Assembly: GCA_020633775.1 (NCBI GenBank) | Contig: JACKDA010000011.1 | Span: forward strand, 1 to 46,577 | Length of the DNA: 46,577 nucleotides | Direction: 5' to 3' | DNA from: Gemmatimonadales bacterium | GTDB taxonomy: Bacteria > Gemmatimonadota > Gemmatimonadetes > Gemmatimonadales > GWC2-71-9 | In this document: positions 8,069 to 15,750 of the stretch, piece after piece | Layout of the letters: every line of letters starts with the position of its first letter | How positions within the stretch are numbered: the stretch's first letter is position 1 | Notes under the pieces: generated by a model | What the model was told of the DNA's origin: nothing | The model's database searches: none | The model's input: only the letters and a program-made list of their open reading frames with translations | Program-made: the position numbers and the translations under genes

Positions 8069-9343
8069 ATGGACACCCTGACCCTCGGCATCCTCGCCGT
8101 CATCGCGCTCTTCCTCGTCGCGACCATCACCTGGGTGGTGAAGTCGCTGATCGTGATCTGCCTGCCCAACGAGATGGTCGTCATCACCGGGCGCAAGCGC
8201 CGCACGGCCGACGGGCGCGAGGTCGGCTACCGGGTGCTCAACGGCGGCCGGACGATGCGCATCCCGGTGCTGGAGCGCGTCTCGCGACTCGACCTCACCA
8301 CGATCCCGATCGAGGTCAGCGTCCAGAACGCGTACTCGAAGGGCGGCATCCCGCTCCACGTGCAGGGGATCGCCAACGTCAAGGTGAGCGGCCGGTCGCC
8401 GATCAGCGACAACGCCGTGGAGCGACTGCTCAACAAGCCGTTCCGCGAGGTGATGTCGATCGCCAAGGACACCCTCGAGGGGAACCTGCGCGGCGTCCTC
8501 GCGACGCTGACGCCCGAGGAGGTCAACGAGGACCGGCTCAAGTTCGCCAACGTGCTGATCGAGGAGGCCGACGAGGACCTCAAGAAGCTCGGCCTCGAGC
8601 TCGACACCCTCAAGATCCAGAACGTCACCGACGAGGTGAAGTACCTCGACTCGATCGGTCGCCAGAAGACCGCCGAGATCCTCACGCTTGCGCGGGTCGC
8701 CGAGGCCAACCGCGCGGCGGAGGCCGAGCAGACCGAGGCGGCGGCACGCCAGGCGGCGCAGGTCGCGGCGCTGCAGGCCGACCTGAAGATCGCCGAGGAG
8801 AGCAACCGGTTGCGGGTGCGGCGCGCCGAGCTCGAGGCGGAGGCGCTCGCGCGCGAATCCGAGGCGAAGGTCTCGGGCGAGAAGGCCCGGGTCGTCGCCG
8901 AGCAGGCGCTGCAGCAGGAGCGGATCGGGCTGGAGCAGCGGCGGCTCGAGGCCGACGTCATGCTGCCGGCCAAGGCCGACCGCGACGCCGCCGAGCAGCG
9001 CGCGAAGGGCTCCGCGGCGTCGATCGCCGAGGACGGCCGCGCCCGCCTGCTCGTGCTCGAGCAGACGATCCGGCTCTACCAGGGCGCCGGCAGCGAGGCG
9101 GAGCGGATCTTCATCCTCAACATGCTGCCCGACATCATCCGCGACATCTCGCGCTCGGTCGGCGACATGTCGATCGACAAGGTCACCGTGATCGACTCCG
9201 GCAACACCGGCACCGGGGTCGGCAAGGCCGCAAGCCAGCTCCCCTCGGCGGTGATCCAGCTCACCGAGCAGATCGAGGCCGCCACCGGGGTGAACATCCT
9301 GAGCCGGTTGCAGCAGCCGAAGGACGAGAAGCGAGAAGGGTGA
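8069..9343 (+). CDS. Flotillin/SPFH (band 7) family protein
   Basis: A 424-residue flotillin-like protein. An N-terminal membrane segment (TLGILAVIALFLVATITWVV, residues about 4-25) is followed by an SPFH domain (LPNEMVVITGRKRR to about residue 200) and a long Ala/Glu/Arg-rich coiled coil (about 205-320) containing the EAxA repeats typical of flotillins. The C-terminal NMLPDIIRDISRSVGDMSID segment resembles the flotillin oligomerisation region. Such proteins scaffold ordered membrane microdomains. It follows the NfeD-like gene by 6 bp and was probably co-transcribed with it. It converges on the TIM-barrel gene with 39 bp between the stops. Confidence 0.9.
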   Translation: MDTLTLGILAVIALFLVATITWVVKSLIVICLPNEMVVITGRKRRTADGREVGYRVLNGGRTMRIPVLERVSRLDLTTIPIEVSVQNAYSKGGIPLHVQGIANVKVSGRSPISDNAVERLLNKPFREVMSIAKDTLEGNLRGVLATLTPEEVNEDRLKFANVLIEEADEDLKKLGLELDTLKIQNVTDEVKYLDSIGRQKTAEILTLARVAEANRAAEAEQTEAAARQAAQVAALQADLKIAEESNRLRVRRAELEAEALARESEAKVSGEKARVVAEQALQQERIGLEQRRLEADVMLPAKADRDAAEQRAKGSAASIAEDGRARLLVLEQTIRLYQGAGSEAERIFILNMLPDIIRDISRSVGDMSIDKVTVIDSGNTGTGVGKAASQLPSAVIQLTEQIEAATGVNILSRLQQPKDEKREG

Positions 9344-9368
9344 AGCGAGAGGCGGTCGTGAGTCGTGA

Positions 9369-9406
9369 GAGGTGCAGGAAGCTCAGCCGGCTTCCTGCAG
9401 CACCTC
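9369..9406. terminator. Hairpin between convergent genes
   Basis: CAGGAAGC (9375-9382) pairs with GCTTCCTG (9390-9397) around a 7-base loop, and flanking GAGGTG (9369-9374) can pair with CACCTC (9401-9406) across a 3-base bulge. The right arm lies in the last codons of the minus-strand gene. A terminator role for one or both strands is inferred from position; there is no T tract. Confidence 0.4.
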
Positions 9407-10465
9407 CCGCACCGCCGCGAGGTGGGCATCGGTGAGACCGCCGGCCTCGAACATCGCCACCCCTGACGCGCCGCCGCGGCGGGCGGCGCGGATCGCCTCC
9501 GCAAGCGCGGGCGGTGGCAGGTCGGGTAGGTAGAGCCCCGCCACCAGCGGCGTCGCGGTCGGGAGCGCGGTGACGCCCTCGGCCACCGCCCCCTCGATCC
9601 ACGAGACCGGTTCCCGGTAGAAGCCGTGGTACGTCATCGGGAACACCACGTCGAGCGGCCAGCGGTCCCACGCCTGCCGCACCAGCCGCCGGGCGATCGT
9701 CGGGGTCGGGAAGACCGCCGCGGAGATCGCCTTGCCGCGCGCGTGCACGGCACGGGCGAGCACCTCCACCGTCTCGGTGACCATCCGCCACCGGAAGGCC
9801 CGCCACGCGACGTCGGCCGCCGGATCCTCGAGCGCGAGCGGGTCCCGGCCGGTCTCGCGGGCGAACCGGTCGCGACACGCCTCGCAGTAGCAGAAGTCGA
9901 ACGGCGCCATCTCGTGATCCTGCACGAGGCCGTACGTCTCCCACAGGTTGCGCGGCAGGATCACGTCGGGGTGCCGGATGTAGTCGAGGTGGACGGCGTC
10001 GACCCCCGGGGTGGCGGCGACCCCGTCGACCACCCCCGCGAGGTACTCCCGCACCGCGCGCCGGGTCGGACAGAGCCACTGGTAGTAGCCCACGTACGGG
10101 GGATGGGTGAGCGAGCTGCGCCCCTCGCGGCTGACCGAGAACCACTCCGGATGCTCGGCCTTCACCGTCGCATCGCCACTGCGGTTCATCGTCCAGATCC
10201 AGCGGTGGAGCACCAACCCCTCCGCGTGCGCCGCCTCCCCGTGCATCGCCGCCTCGCCGCCGCTCACGAGCACGCCCGTGAACCCGGACGCGCGCAGCCG
10301 GGCGTAGCGCGTCCGCCACCCGGCGAGGTCAACCTCCCGGGCGCCGCCGTGGACCCAGGTCCAGAGCGAAAACGCCGAGCGCCGGTCGGTGGCGGCCGGT
10401 TGCCACCGGCGCGCCGCGAGGAGCCCAGCGCCGGTGGCCTGGAGGAAGTCGCGCCGGCCGGTCAC
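9383..10465 (-). CDS. Tat-exported TIM-barrel protein, GHL10/DUF187-like glycosidase family
   Basis: A 360-residue protein beginning with a twin-arginine signal (GRRDFLQATGAGLLAA), so it is probably folded in the cytoplasm and exported by Tat. The body reads as a TIM barrel of the GHL10 type: FTGVLVSGGEA, VDAVHLDYIRHPD (barrel strand with a conserved Asp), a FCYCEACRDRF cysteine cluster, VVFPMTYHGFY and GVAMFEAGGLTDA near the end. Relatives are annotated as putative glycoside hydrolases, with few tested. The GTG at 10465 overlaps the NirK stop codon (GTGA), which sets the start and shows translational coupling. Why a presumed glycosidase is coupled to a nitrite reductase is unclear. Confidence 0.75.
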   Translation of the reverse strand: MTGRRDFLQATGAGLLAARRWQPAATDRRSAFSLWTWVHGGAREVDLAGWRTRYARLRASGFTGVLVSGGEAAMHGEAAHAEGLVLHRWIWTMNRSGDATVKAEHPEWFSVSREGRSSLTHPPYVGYYQWLCPTRRAVREYLAGVVDGVAATPGVDAVHLDYIRHPDVILPRNLWETYGLVQDHEMAPFDFCYCEACRDRFARETGRDPLALEDPAADVAWRAFRWRMVTETVEVLARAVHARGKAISAAVFPTPTIARRLVRQAWDRWPLDVVFPMTYHGFYREPVSWIEGAVAEGVTALPTATPLVAGLYLPDLPPPALAEAIRAARRGGASGVAMFEAGGLTDAHLAAVREVLQEAG

Positions 10466-11877
10466 TGGCCCCTCGCCCGGACCGCGGCGACGTCGGCCGG
10501 CCGAACCACGGTGCCGTTGTTGCCCCACTGGCTGTAGACGTAGGTCAGCACGTTCGCCACCTGCTCGTCGCTGAGGCCCAGGGCGGGCATCACGGCGTCG
10601 AAGACCTCGCCGTTGACGGTGATCGGGCCGCTCCGACCGTGGAGCACGGTGGCGATGGCGCGATCGCGATCGGCATTGAGGAAGTCGGAGCCCGCGACCG
10701 GGGGGAACGCCCCCGCCAGCCCCTTCCCGTCGGGCTGGTGACACGCGGCACACGTGCTCTCGAAGAGCCGCTGGCCGAACGCCACCTGCTCGGCGGTCGT
10801 GCGCGCACGCGGCGCCGAGTCGTTCGTGCTGGGCATCGTCTGCACCGCGCTTCCCTCGGGGCGATAGATCCCCTCGTAGGTGCGGCCCGAGTAGACCGCG
10901 CTGTCGGTCGGACCGGTCACCACCAGCTCGCCCAGGGCCCCCTTGTTGAACGCCCGGAAGATGGCGTGGTCCACCAGCAGGTAGGTCCCCGGGGTGTTGA
11001 TGGTGAACTCGACGATCGCCGCACCACCAGGGGGAATCAGGGTGGTCTGGACGTTGTGGCTGGTGGCGGTGCCGGCCTCCTGGTGCACCGTGTCCATGAT
11101 CTCACCGATCAGGTGGAACGACGAGGCGAGGTTGGGGCCACCGTTGCCGACGAAGAGGCGGACCGTCTCGCCGACCTTGGCCGTGAGGGCGTGGTCGCCG
11201 CTGAGCGCCCCGACCGCGCCGTTGAACACGACATACGGGGGACGCTCATCGATCGCTTTCGCCATGTCGAACTGCTGCAGGCCCGGGTCACCGTAGTCGC
11301 CGGCAGTGTAGACCTCGCCCTGCATCACGTAGTACTCGCGGTCGACCGGCGGCAGCCCGCCCGGCGGCTCGACCAGGATCATCCCGTACATCCCGTTGGC
11401 GATGTGCATCCCGACCGGCGCGGTGGCACAGTGGTAGACGTACAGCCCCGGGTTGAGTGCCGTGAAGGAGAAGGTCGACGTGCGTCCCGGCACCGTGAGC
11501 GAGGAGGTGGCGCCACCTCCGGGGCCGTTGACGGCGTGCAGGTCGATGTTGTGCGGCATCTTGCTGTCTGGCGGATTGTCGAGATGGAACTCGACCAGGT
11601 CGCCCTGGCGCACCCGGATGAACCGTCCGGGGACCTGCCCCCCGAACGTCCAGAAGCGGTACTCGACCCCGTCGGTGAGCCGCTGCACGAGTTCCTTCAC
11701 CTCGAGGTGGACGATCACCCTGGTCGGGTGGTCCCGGGTGATCGGCGGCGGGACCTGGGGTGGCACGCCGAGGACCGCGTCCTCCTCGCCCGACGGCGGA
11801 GCGCTGCCGCCGCAGGCCGCGGCAAGCAGCGGCAGCAGGAACAGCAGGAATGGGCGAAGGCGCGTGGCGCGGACCAT
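10462..11877 (-). CDS. nirK: Copper nitrite reductase with fused C-terminal cytochrome c
   Basis: A 471-residue predicted lipoprotein (signal peptide ending LLAAAC, Cys22). Two cupredoxin domains carry the full NirK set: type 1 copper His109, Cys150, His158 and Met163; type 2 copper His114, His149 and His304; catalytic Asp112 and His255. The YHCATAPVGMHIANGMYG loop is of the class with a shortened Cys-His spacing. Residues from about 360 form a class I cytochrome c with CAACH (376-380) and likely axial Met430. The reaction is nitrite to nitric oxide in the periplasm, with the fused heme feeding electrons to the copper. No NO reductase or N2O reductase is in the window. It is the middle gene of a three-gene operon. 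Confidence 0.93.
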   Translation of the reverse strand: MVRATRLRPFLLFLLPLLAAACGGSAPPSGEEDAVLGVPPQVPPPITRDHPTRVIVHLEVKELVQRLTDGVEYRFWTFGGQVPGRFIRVRQGDLVEFHLDNPPDSKMPHNIDLHAVNGPGGGATSSLTVPGRTSTFSFTALNPGLYVYHCATAPVGMHIANGMYGMILVEPPGGLPPVDREYYVMQGEVYTAGDYGDPGLQQFDMAKAIDERPPYVVFNGAVGALSGDHALTAKVGETVRLFVGNGGPNLASSFHLIGEIMDTVHQEAGTATSHNVQTTLIPPGGAAIVEFTINTPGTYLLVDHAIFRAFNKGALGELVVTGPTDSAVYSGRTYEGIYRPEGSAVQTMPSTNDSAPRARTTAEQVAFGQRLFESTCAACHQPDGKGLAGAFPPVAGSDFLNADRDRAIATVLHGRSGPITVNGEVFDAVMPALGLSDEQVANVLTYVYSQWGNNGTVVRPADVAAVRARGQ

Positions 11878-11906
11878 GTCGGGACTCCTCGACGAGGGCG
11901 GGAAGT

Positions 11907-12704
11907 TCACGGGGCGGCGGCGAAGACCACCGTGCCCCATCGCTCGGGGACGTGCATGTTGATCTCCCCCTGGGGGGACCAGACCCAATTGTGCTCGGGC
12001 AACGGCTTGCCGGACGCGGCGCGGCGCTTCCGGTACCGGCCCTCGATCACGTCGAGTTCCCACTGCACCCGCGAGAAGTTGATCCGCCAGGTGTCGCCCG
12101 CGCGGGGCGGGATGACGGTGCGTCCCCCGTCGGCGAACGCCGCCCACGGGATGGCCATCTCGACGAACCAGCCGCGGTCGCGGTCGCGCGGATCGTTGAG
12201 GGTCCCCTCGAGGTGCACCGCACTGCGCAGTCCCGCGATGTCCCAGCCATTGTCCGCGCGCCCCCCAGCCCGATAGGGTCGATCCAGGAACAGGTCCCAG
12301 ACCGTGCCGAGGGCGTTGATCTCGAGCTCGAAGTAGCGCGCGGCATCGCCATCGGGATCGATGAACCACTCGAAATCGTTGTCGTGGTAGATCACCGCAT
12401 CACGGCTGGTGAGGGTCCCCCAGAGATCGGGCTCCTCCAGGGACGCGGCGAGGTAGAGCGCCTCGTCGTCCCAGGCGATGGCCACCCGGGTCTCCACCGG
12501 CGGGTCCGGGCGACGCGGCCCCTCGATGTCGACGAACGGCTCGCTCCAGCGTGCCTGCTGCCACGCCGGATCGCCCAGCCGGCCGTCGATCACCGGCGCG
12601 GTCGTCACCCGGGCGGCCACCAGATCGTGGGGAATCGCGGGGGCCTGGGCCCCGAGCGAGGTCGCGGTGCAGGCCACCGCGAGGGCACGCGAGACTCGAA
12701 ACAT
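11907..12704 (-). CDS. Secreted carbohydrate-binding family 9-like protein
   Basis: A 265-residue protein with a signal peptide (MFRVSRALAVACTATSLGAQ). The rest is a CBM9-like/DOMON-like beta sandwich: APVIDGRLGDPAWQQARW at the start, VAIAWDDEALYLAASLEEP, DNDFEWFIDPDGD and RGWFVEMAIPWAAF are the family's usual landmarks. It is full length for a stand-alone CBM9-like protein. First gene of the operon with nirK (29 bp gap) and the GHL10-like gene. The sugar-binding role is a family expectation; related domains also bind heme, which could matter next to a cytochrome-fused NirK, but no heme ligand is evident. Confidence 0.8.
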   Translation of the reverse strand: MFRVSRALAVACTATSLGAQAPAIPHDLVAARVTTAPVIDGRLGDPAWQQARWSEPFVDIEGPRRPDPPVETRVAIAWDDEALYLAASLEEPDLWGTLTSRDAVIYHDNDFEWFIDPDGDAARYFELEINALGTVWDLFLDRPYRAGGRADNGWDIAGLRSAVHLEGTLNDPRDRDRGWFVEMAIPWAAFADGGRTVIPPRAGDTWRINFSRVQWELDVIEGRYRKRRAASGKPLPEHNWVWSPQGEINMHVPERWGTVVFAAAP

Positions 12705-12815
12705 GTCGAAGGATACCTCCGTCAGGTGAGGGGTTACGGGCTCGCCGCTCGCAGCGCATATTCGACCTGTCGGCCCGCCCTCCCGTCCCGCCTCCTCCCA
12801 CCATGCGATCCCCCG

Positions 12816-13670
12816 ATGACCGACGCGACCCGCAAGCCTCGGGATGACGAAATCGACGTGGCCGGGCTGACCCATGTCGGCAAGGTGCGCAAGGACAACC
12901 AGGACCACTTCCTGATCGCACAGATCAAGAAGCGGCTCGAGGTGCACGACACCTCGATCTCGACCCACGCGCTCTCGCAGCTCGACGAACGGGTCGCGTT
13001 CCTGGCGATGGTCGCGGACGGCGTCGGCGGCCGCACCGGCGGGGAGGAGGCGAGCCGTCTCGCGCTGGAGGAGGCGACGCTCTACCTCAACCAGAGCCTG
13101 CGGACCTACAACCAGGGCGATGCCCGCACCGACACCTTCGTCGACCTCCTGCAGTCGGCGGCGCTCGCGAGCCACGAACGGGTCCTCGCGCGCGCCCGCG
13201 AGGGCGGGGCCCCGCACGGGATGGCGACGACCCTGACGCTCTGGATCGGCGTGTGGCCGTGGTTCTACCTGCTGCAGGTCGGCGACTCGCGCTACTACCT
13301 CTATCGCGAGGGCACCCTCACGCAGGTGACCCGCGACCAGACGATGGCCCAGGACCTCGTCGACCAGGGCGTCCTCAAGCGGAGCGACCAGCACCGCTCG
13401 CCGCTCAACAACGTGCTCTCGAGCGCCATCGGGGCCCAGCAGACGACGCCGGTGGTGACCCGGATCGCCGCCGCGTGGGAAAACGTCCACCTCCTCTGCA
13501 GCGACGGCCTGACGAAGCACGTCTCCGACGAGCGGATCGCCGAGATCCTGCGGACGATGACCACCGCCCGGGGCGCGTGCGAGGCCCTCCTCGCCGAGGC
13601 CCTCGAGGGGGGCGGGTCGGACAACATCACGATCATCGTCGGCCGGGCCGAGCGGCGCGAGCTGGCCTGA
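12816..13670 (+). CDS. PP2C-family serine/threonine protein phosphatase
   Basis: A 284-residue PPM/PP2C phosphatase. The metal-binding and catalytic motifs are present in order: VRKDNQDHFL (motif I Arg and Asp), MVADGVGGRTGGEEAS (motif II), GMATTLTLW, LLQVGDSRYYLY, LCSDGLT and GGSDNITIIV with the last metal Asp. There is no signal peptide or membrane segment, so it acts in the cytoplasm, removing phosphate from Ser/Thr; the partner kinase is not in the window. The ATG at 12816 places the start just before the conserved domain; 111 bp separate it from the divergent CBM9-like gene. Confidence 0.93.
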   Translation: MTDATRKPRDDEIDVAGLTHVGKVRKDNQDHFLIAQIKKRLEVHDTSISTHALSQLDERVAFLAMVADGVGGRTGGEEASRLALEEATLYLNQSLRTYNQGDARTDTFVDLLQSAALASHERVLARAREGGAPHGMATTLTLWIGVWPWFYLLQVGDSRYYLYREGTLTQVTRDQTMAQDLVDQGVLKRSDQHRSPLNNVLSSAIGAQQTTPVVTRIAAAWENVHLLCSDGLTKHVSDERIAEILRTMTTARGACEALLAEALEGGGSDNITIIVGRAERRELA

Positions 13671-13708
13671 GGCAATCCCGCATCGAATCCCGAGCCCGGC
13701 GGTCGTGG

Positions 13709-13738
13709 TTGGCACCGACCGGCGCCGCGACGTAGTCT
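13709..13738 (+). promoter_or_regulatory. Possible sigma-70-like promoter of the GCS2-CBS gene
   Basis: TTGGCA (13709-13714) and TAGTCT (13733-13738) are 18 bp apart and end 27 bp before the start codon. The match is weak, but TANNNT hexamers of this kind precede several genes here. Confidence 0.3.
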
Positions 13739-13765
13739 CCCCGATGCCCGCACCGCGCCCCGCCG

Positions 13766-15670
13766 ATGGGTGACATCGACGTCCGCCCCGCCACCGATCC
13801 GGTCGCCGTGCAGCAGTTCGCCGCGGCACTGCTCGACGACCTGCGCGCGCTCGGGACCATGCTCGCGGAGGATCGCCTCGAGCGCGGGGTGACCCGCCTC
13901 GGCTTCGAGCAGGAGATGTTCCTCGTCGACGCCAACGGTCGACCCGCCTCCGTGGCGATGGAGGTGCTCGAGACCCTCGACGACACCGCCTTCACGCACG
14001 AGATCGGCCTCTTCAACCTCGAGCACAACGTCCCGCCCGCGCGGCTCGGGCCCGGCACCCTCGCGGGACTCGAGCGCCACCTCGGCGACGCCCTCGCCCG
14101 GGTGCGCACCGCGGCGGCCCGTCACGGCGCGGACGTCTTCCTCGGCGGCATCCTCCCGTCGCTCGATGCGGGCGACCTCACCGTGGCGAACCTGACGCCG
14201 CTGCCGCGCTACCACGCGCTGAACGACATGATCGTCGAGCTCGCCGGCGGCACGTTGCGCACCCTGATCCAGGGCCACGACCACCTCCAGCTCGAGCTCG
14301 ACTCCGTCATGCTCGAGGCCTGCACCACCTCCATCCAGGTCCACCTGCAGGTCGATCCCGACCGGCTCGTCGCGGCGTACAACGCCGCCCAGGCGATCGC
14401 CGGGCCGATGGTCGCGGTCGCCGCGAACTCGCCCCTGCTCTTGCAGCACCGCCTCTGGGACGAGTCACGGATCCCGGCCTTCCAGCAGGGCGTCGACATC
14501 CGGGACGCGCACCACCGTCGGCGGGACGGCTGGCGACGGGTCCATTTCGGCGATGCCTGGGTGCAGGAGTCGATCCTCGAGATCTATCACGACCAGGTCG
14601 CGCGGCATCGACTGCTGCTGATCGGCGATCCCGGCGCGACCTCCACCGCCGTCCTCGCCGGTGGCGACCTGCCGCGGCTGCGCGCCCTGTCGCTGCACAA
14701 CGGGTCGCTGTACCGGTGGAACCGCCCCTGCTACGGGCTCGCCGACGGCGTCGCGCACCTGCGGATCGAGCACCGACCGCTCCCCGCGGGGCCGACCATC
14801 CTCGACGAGGTCGCCAACACCGCGCTCTTCGTGGGGCTGGTCGAGGCGATCCCCGAGGCGATCCCGGACCTCACCGCGCGGCTGCCGTTCGATGATGCCC
14901 GCGCCAACTTCACCGCCGCGGCGCGCTATGGCATCGATGCGGCGATGCGCTGGCTCGACGGCACCTCGCTCCCCGCGCGCGAGCTGCTCACCGACACCCT
15001 GCTCCCGCTCGCGGAACGCGGCCTGCGCCACGCCGGGGTCACGATGGAGGAGATCGACCGCTACCTCGGTACCATCCGGGGCCGACTCGCGAGCGGCCGC
15101 ACCGGCGCACGCTGGACGCTGGAGGCCTACCGCGCCCTGGAGCCGTCGCACCGGAATCGGAATGCCCGGACGCAGGCGGTCACCCGCCTGATCGTCGACC
15201 GGCAGCATCGCGGCCTTCCGGTGCACGATTGGCCCGACCCCGACGGGACCGAGCGGTTGGGGCCCGCCGCGCCGTGCCGCCGGGTCGCCGACATCATGAG
15301 CACCGATCTCTTCACGGTGGGGCCGGACGACCTCCTCGACGTCGCGACCAGCGTCATGGCCTGGAAGCACATCCGCCACGTGCCCGTGGAGGACGCCGAC
15401 GGGCAGCTCGTGGGACTCGTCTCGCACCGCGACCTGCTCGCGATGCTCGCCCGCACGCCCGCGGACCGCCCGCGCACCGTCCGGGAGCTGATGCGCCCGG
15501 AGCCGCGAACCGTCACCCCGGCAACCTCGTGCGCCGATGCGCTCCGACTCCTGCAGGATCCGGAGGTCGGCTGCCTGCCGGTCGTGGAACGGGGGCGGTT
15601 GATCGGCATCGTCACCGACCGGGACTTCCTCGGCCTGGCCGAGGCGTGGATCGCCCGCTCGGACTCGTGA
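13766..15670 (+). CDS. GCS2-type carboxylate-amine ligase fused to a CBS-domain pair
   Basis: A 634-residue protein of two parts. Residues about 30-470 match the GCS2/YbdK glutamate-cysteine ligase-like family: GFEQEMFLVDANGRP carries the conserved acidic metal ligands, followed by THEIGLFNLEHN, QVHLQV and LRIEHRPLPAGPT. These enzymes join a carboxylate to an amine using ATP. Residues about 505-630 hold two CBS motifs (DIMSTDLFTVGPDDLLDVA and ELMRPEPRTVTPATSCADA), which usually bind adenine nucleotides and regulate the attached domain. There is no signal peptide. The natural reaction is not known; glutathione-type synthesis should not be assumed. The ATG at 13766 fits, with 95 bp of upstream spacer. 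Confidence 0.85.
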   Translation: MGDIDVRPATDPVAVQQFAAALLDDLRALGTMLAEDRLERGVTRLGFEQEMFLVDANGRPASVAMEVLETLDDTAFTHEIGLFNLEHNVPPARLGPGTLAGLERHLGDALARVRTAAARHGADVFLGGILPSLDAGDLTVANLTPLPRYHALNDMIVELAGGTLRTLIQGHDHLQLELDSVMLEACTTSIQVHLQVDPDRLVAAYNAAQAIAGPMVAVAANSPLLLQHRLWDESRIPAFQQGVDIRDAHHRRRDGWRRVHFGDAWVQESILEIYHDQVARHRLLLIGDPGATSTAVLAGGDLPRLRALSLHNGSLYRWNRPCYGLADGVAHLRIEHRPLPAGPTILDEVANTALFVGLVEAIPEAIPDLTARLPFDDARANFTAAARYGIDAAMRWLDGTSLPARELLTDTLLPLAERGLRHAGVTMEEIDRYLGTIRGRLASGRTGARWTLEAYRALEPSHRNRNARTQAVTRLIVDRQHRGLPVHDWPDPDGTERLGPAAPCRRVADIMSTDLFTVGPDDLLDVATSVMAWKHIRHVPVEDADGQLVGLVSHRDLLAMLARTPADRPRTVRELMRPEPRTVTPATSCADALRLLQDPEVGCLPVVERGRLIGIVTDRDFLGLAEAWIARSDS

Positions 15671-15750
15671 GGCCATCCCGCCGGCCCGGCCTGCCTAGAT
15701 TTCACCCCTCGGCCGCTCCCCCACGGCACCACCCCGACCCGGGATTCTCC

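Noticed and set aside
6668..8359. Long minus-strand open frame continuing upstream of the aspartoacylase-type gene
   Set aside because: It is antisense to the acyltransferase, NfeD-like and flotillin genes. Its translation is low-complexity Arg/Gly/Asp-rich, as expected of a shadow frame in GC-rich DNA.
13301..14449. Minus-strand 382-codon frame across the PP2C/GCS2 junction
   Set aside because: It is antisense to two genes with complete catalytic motifs and has a composition typical of shadow frames.
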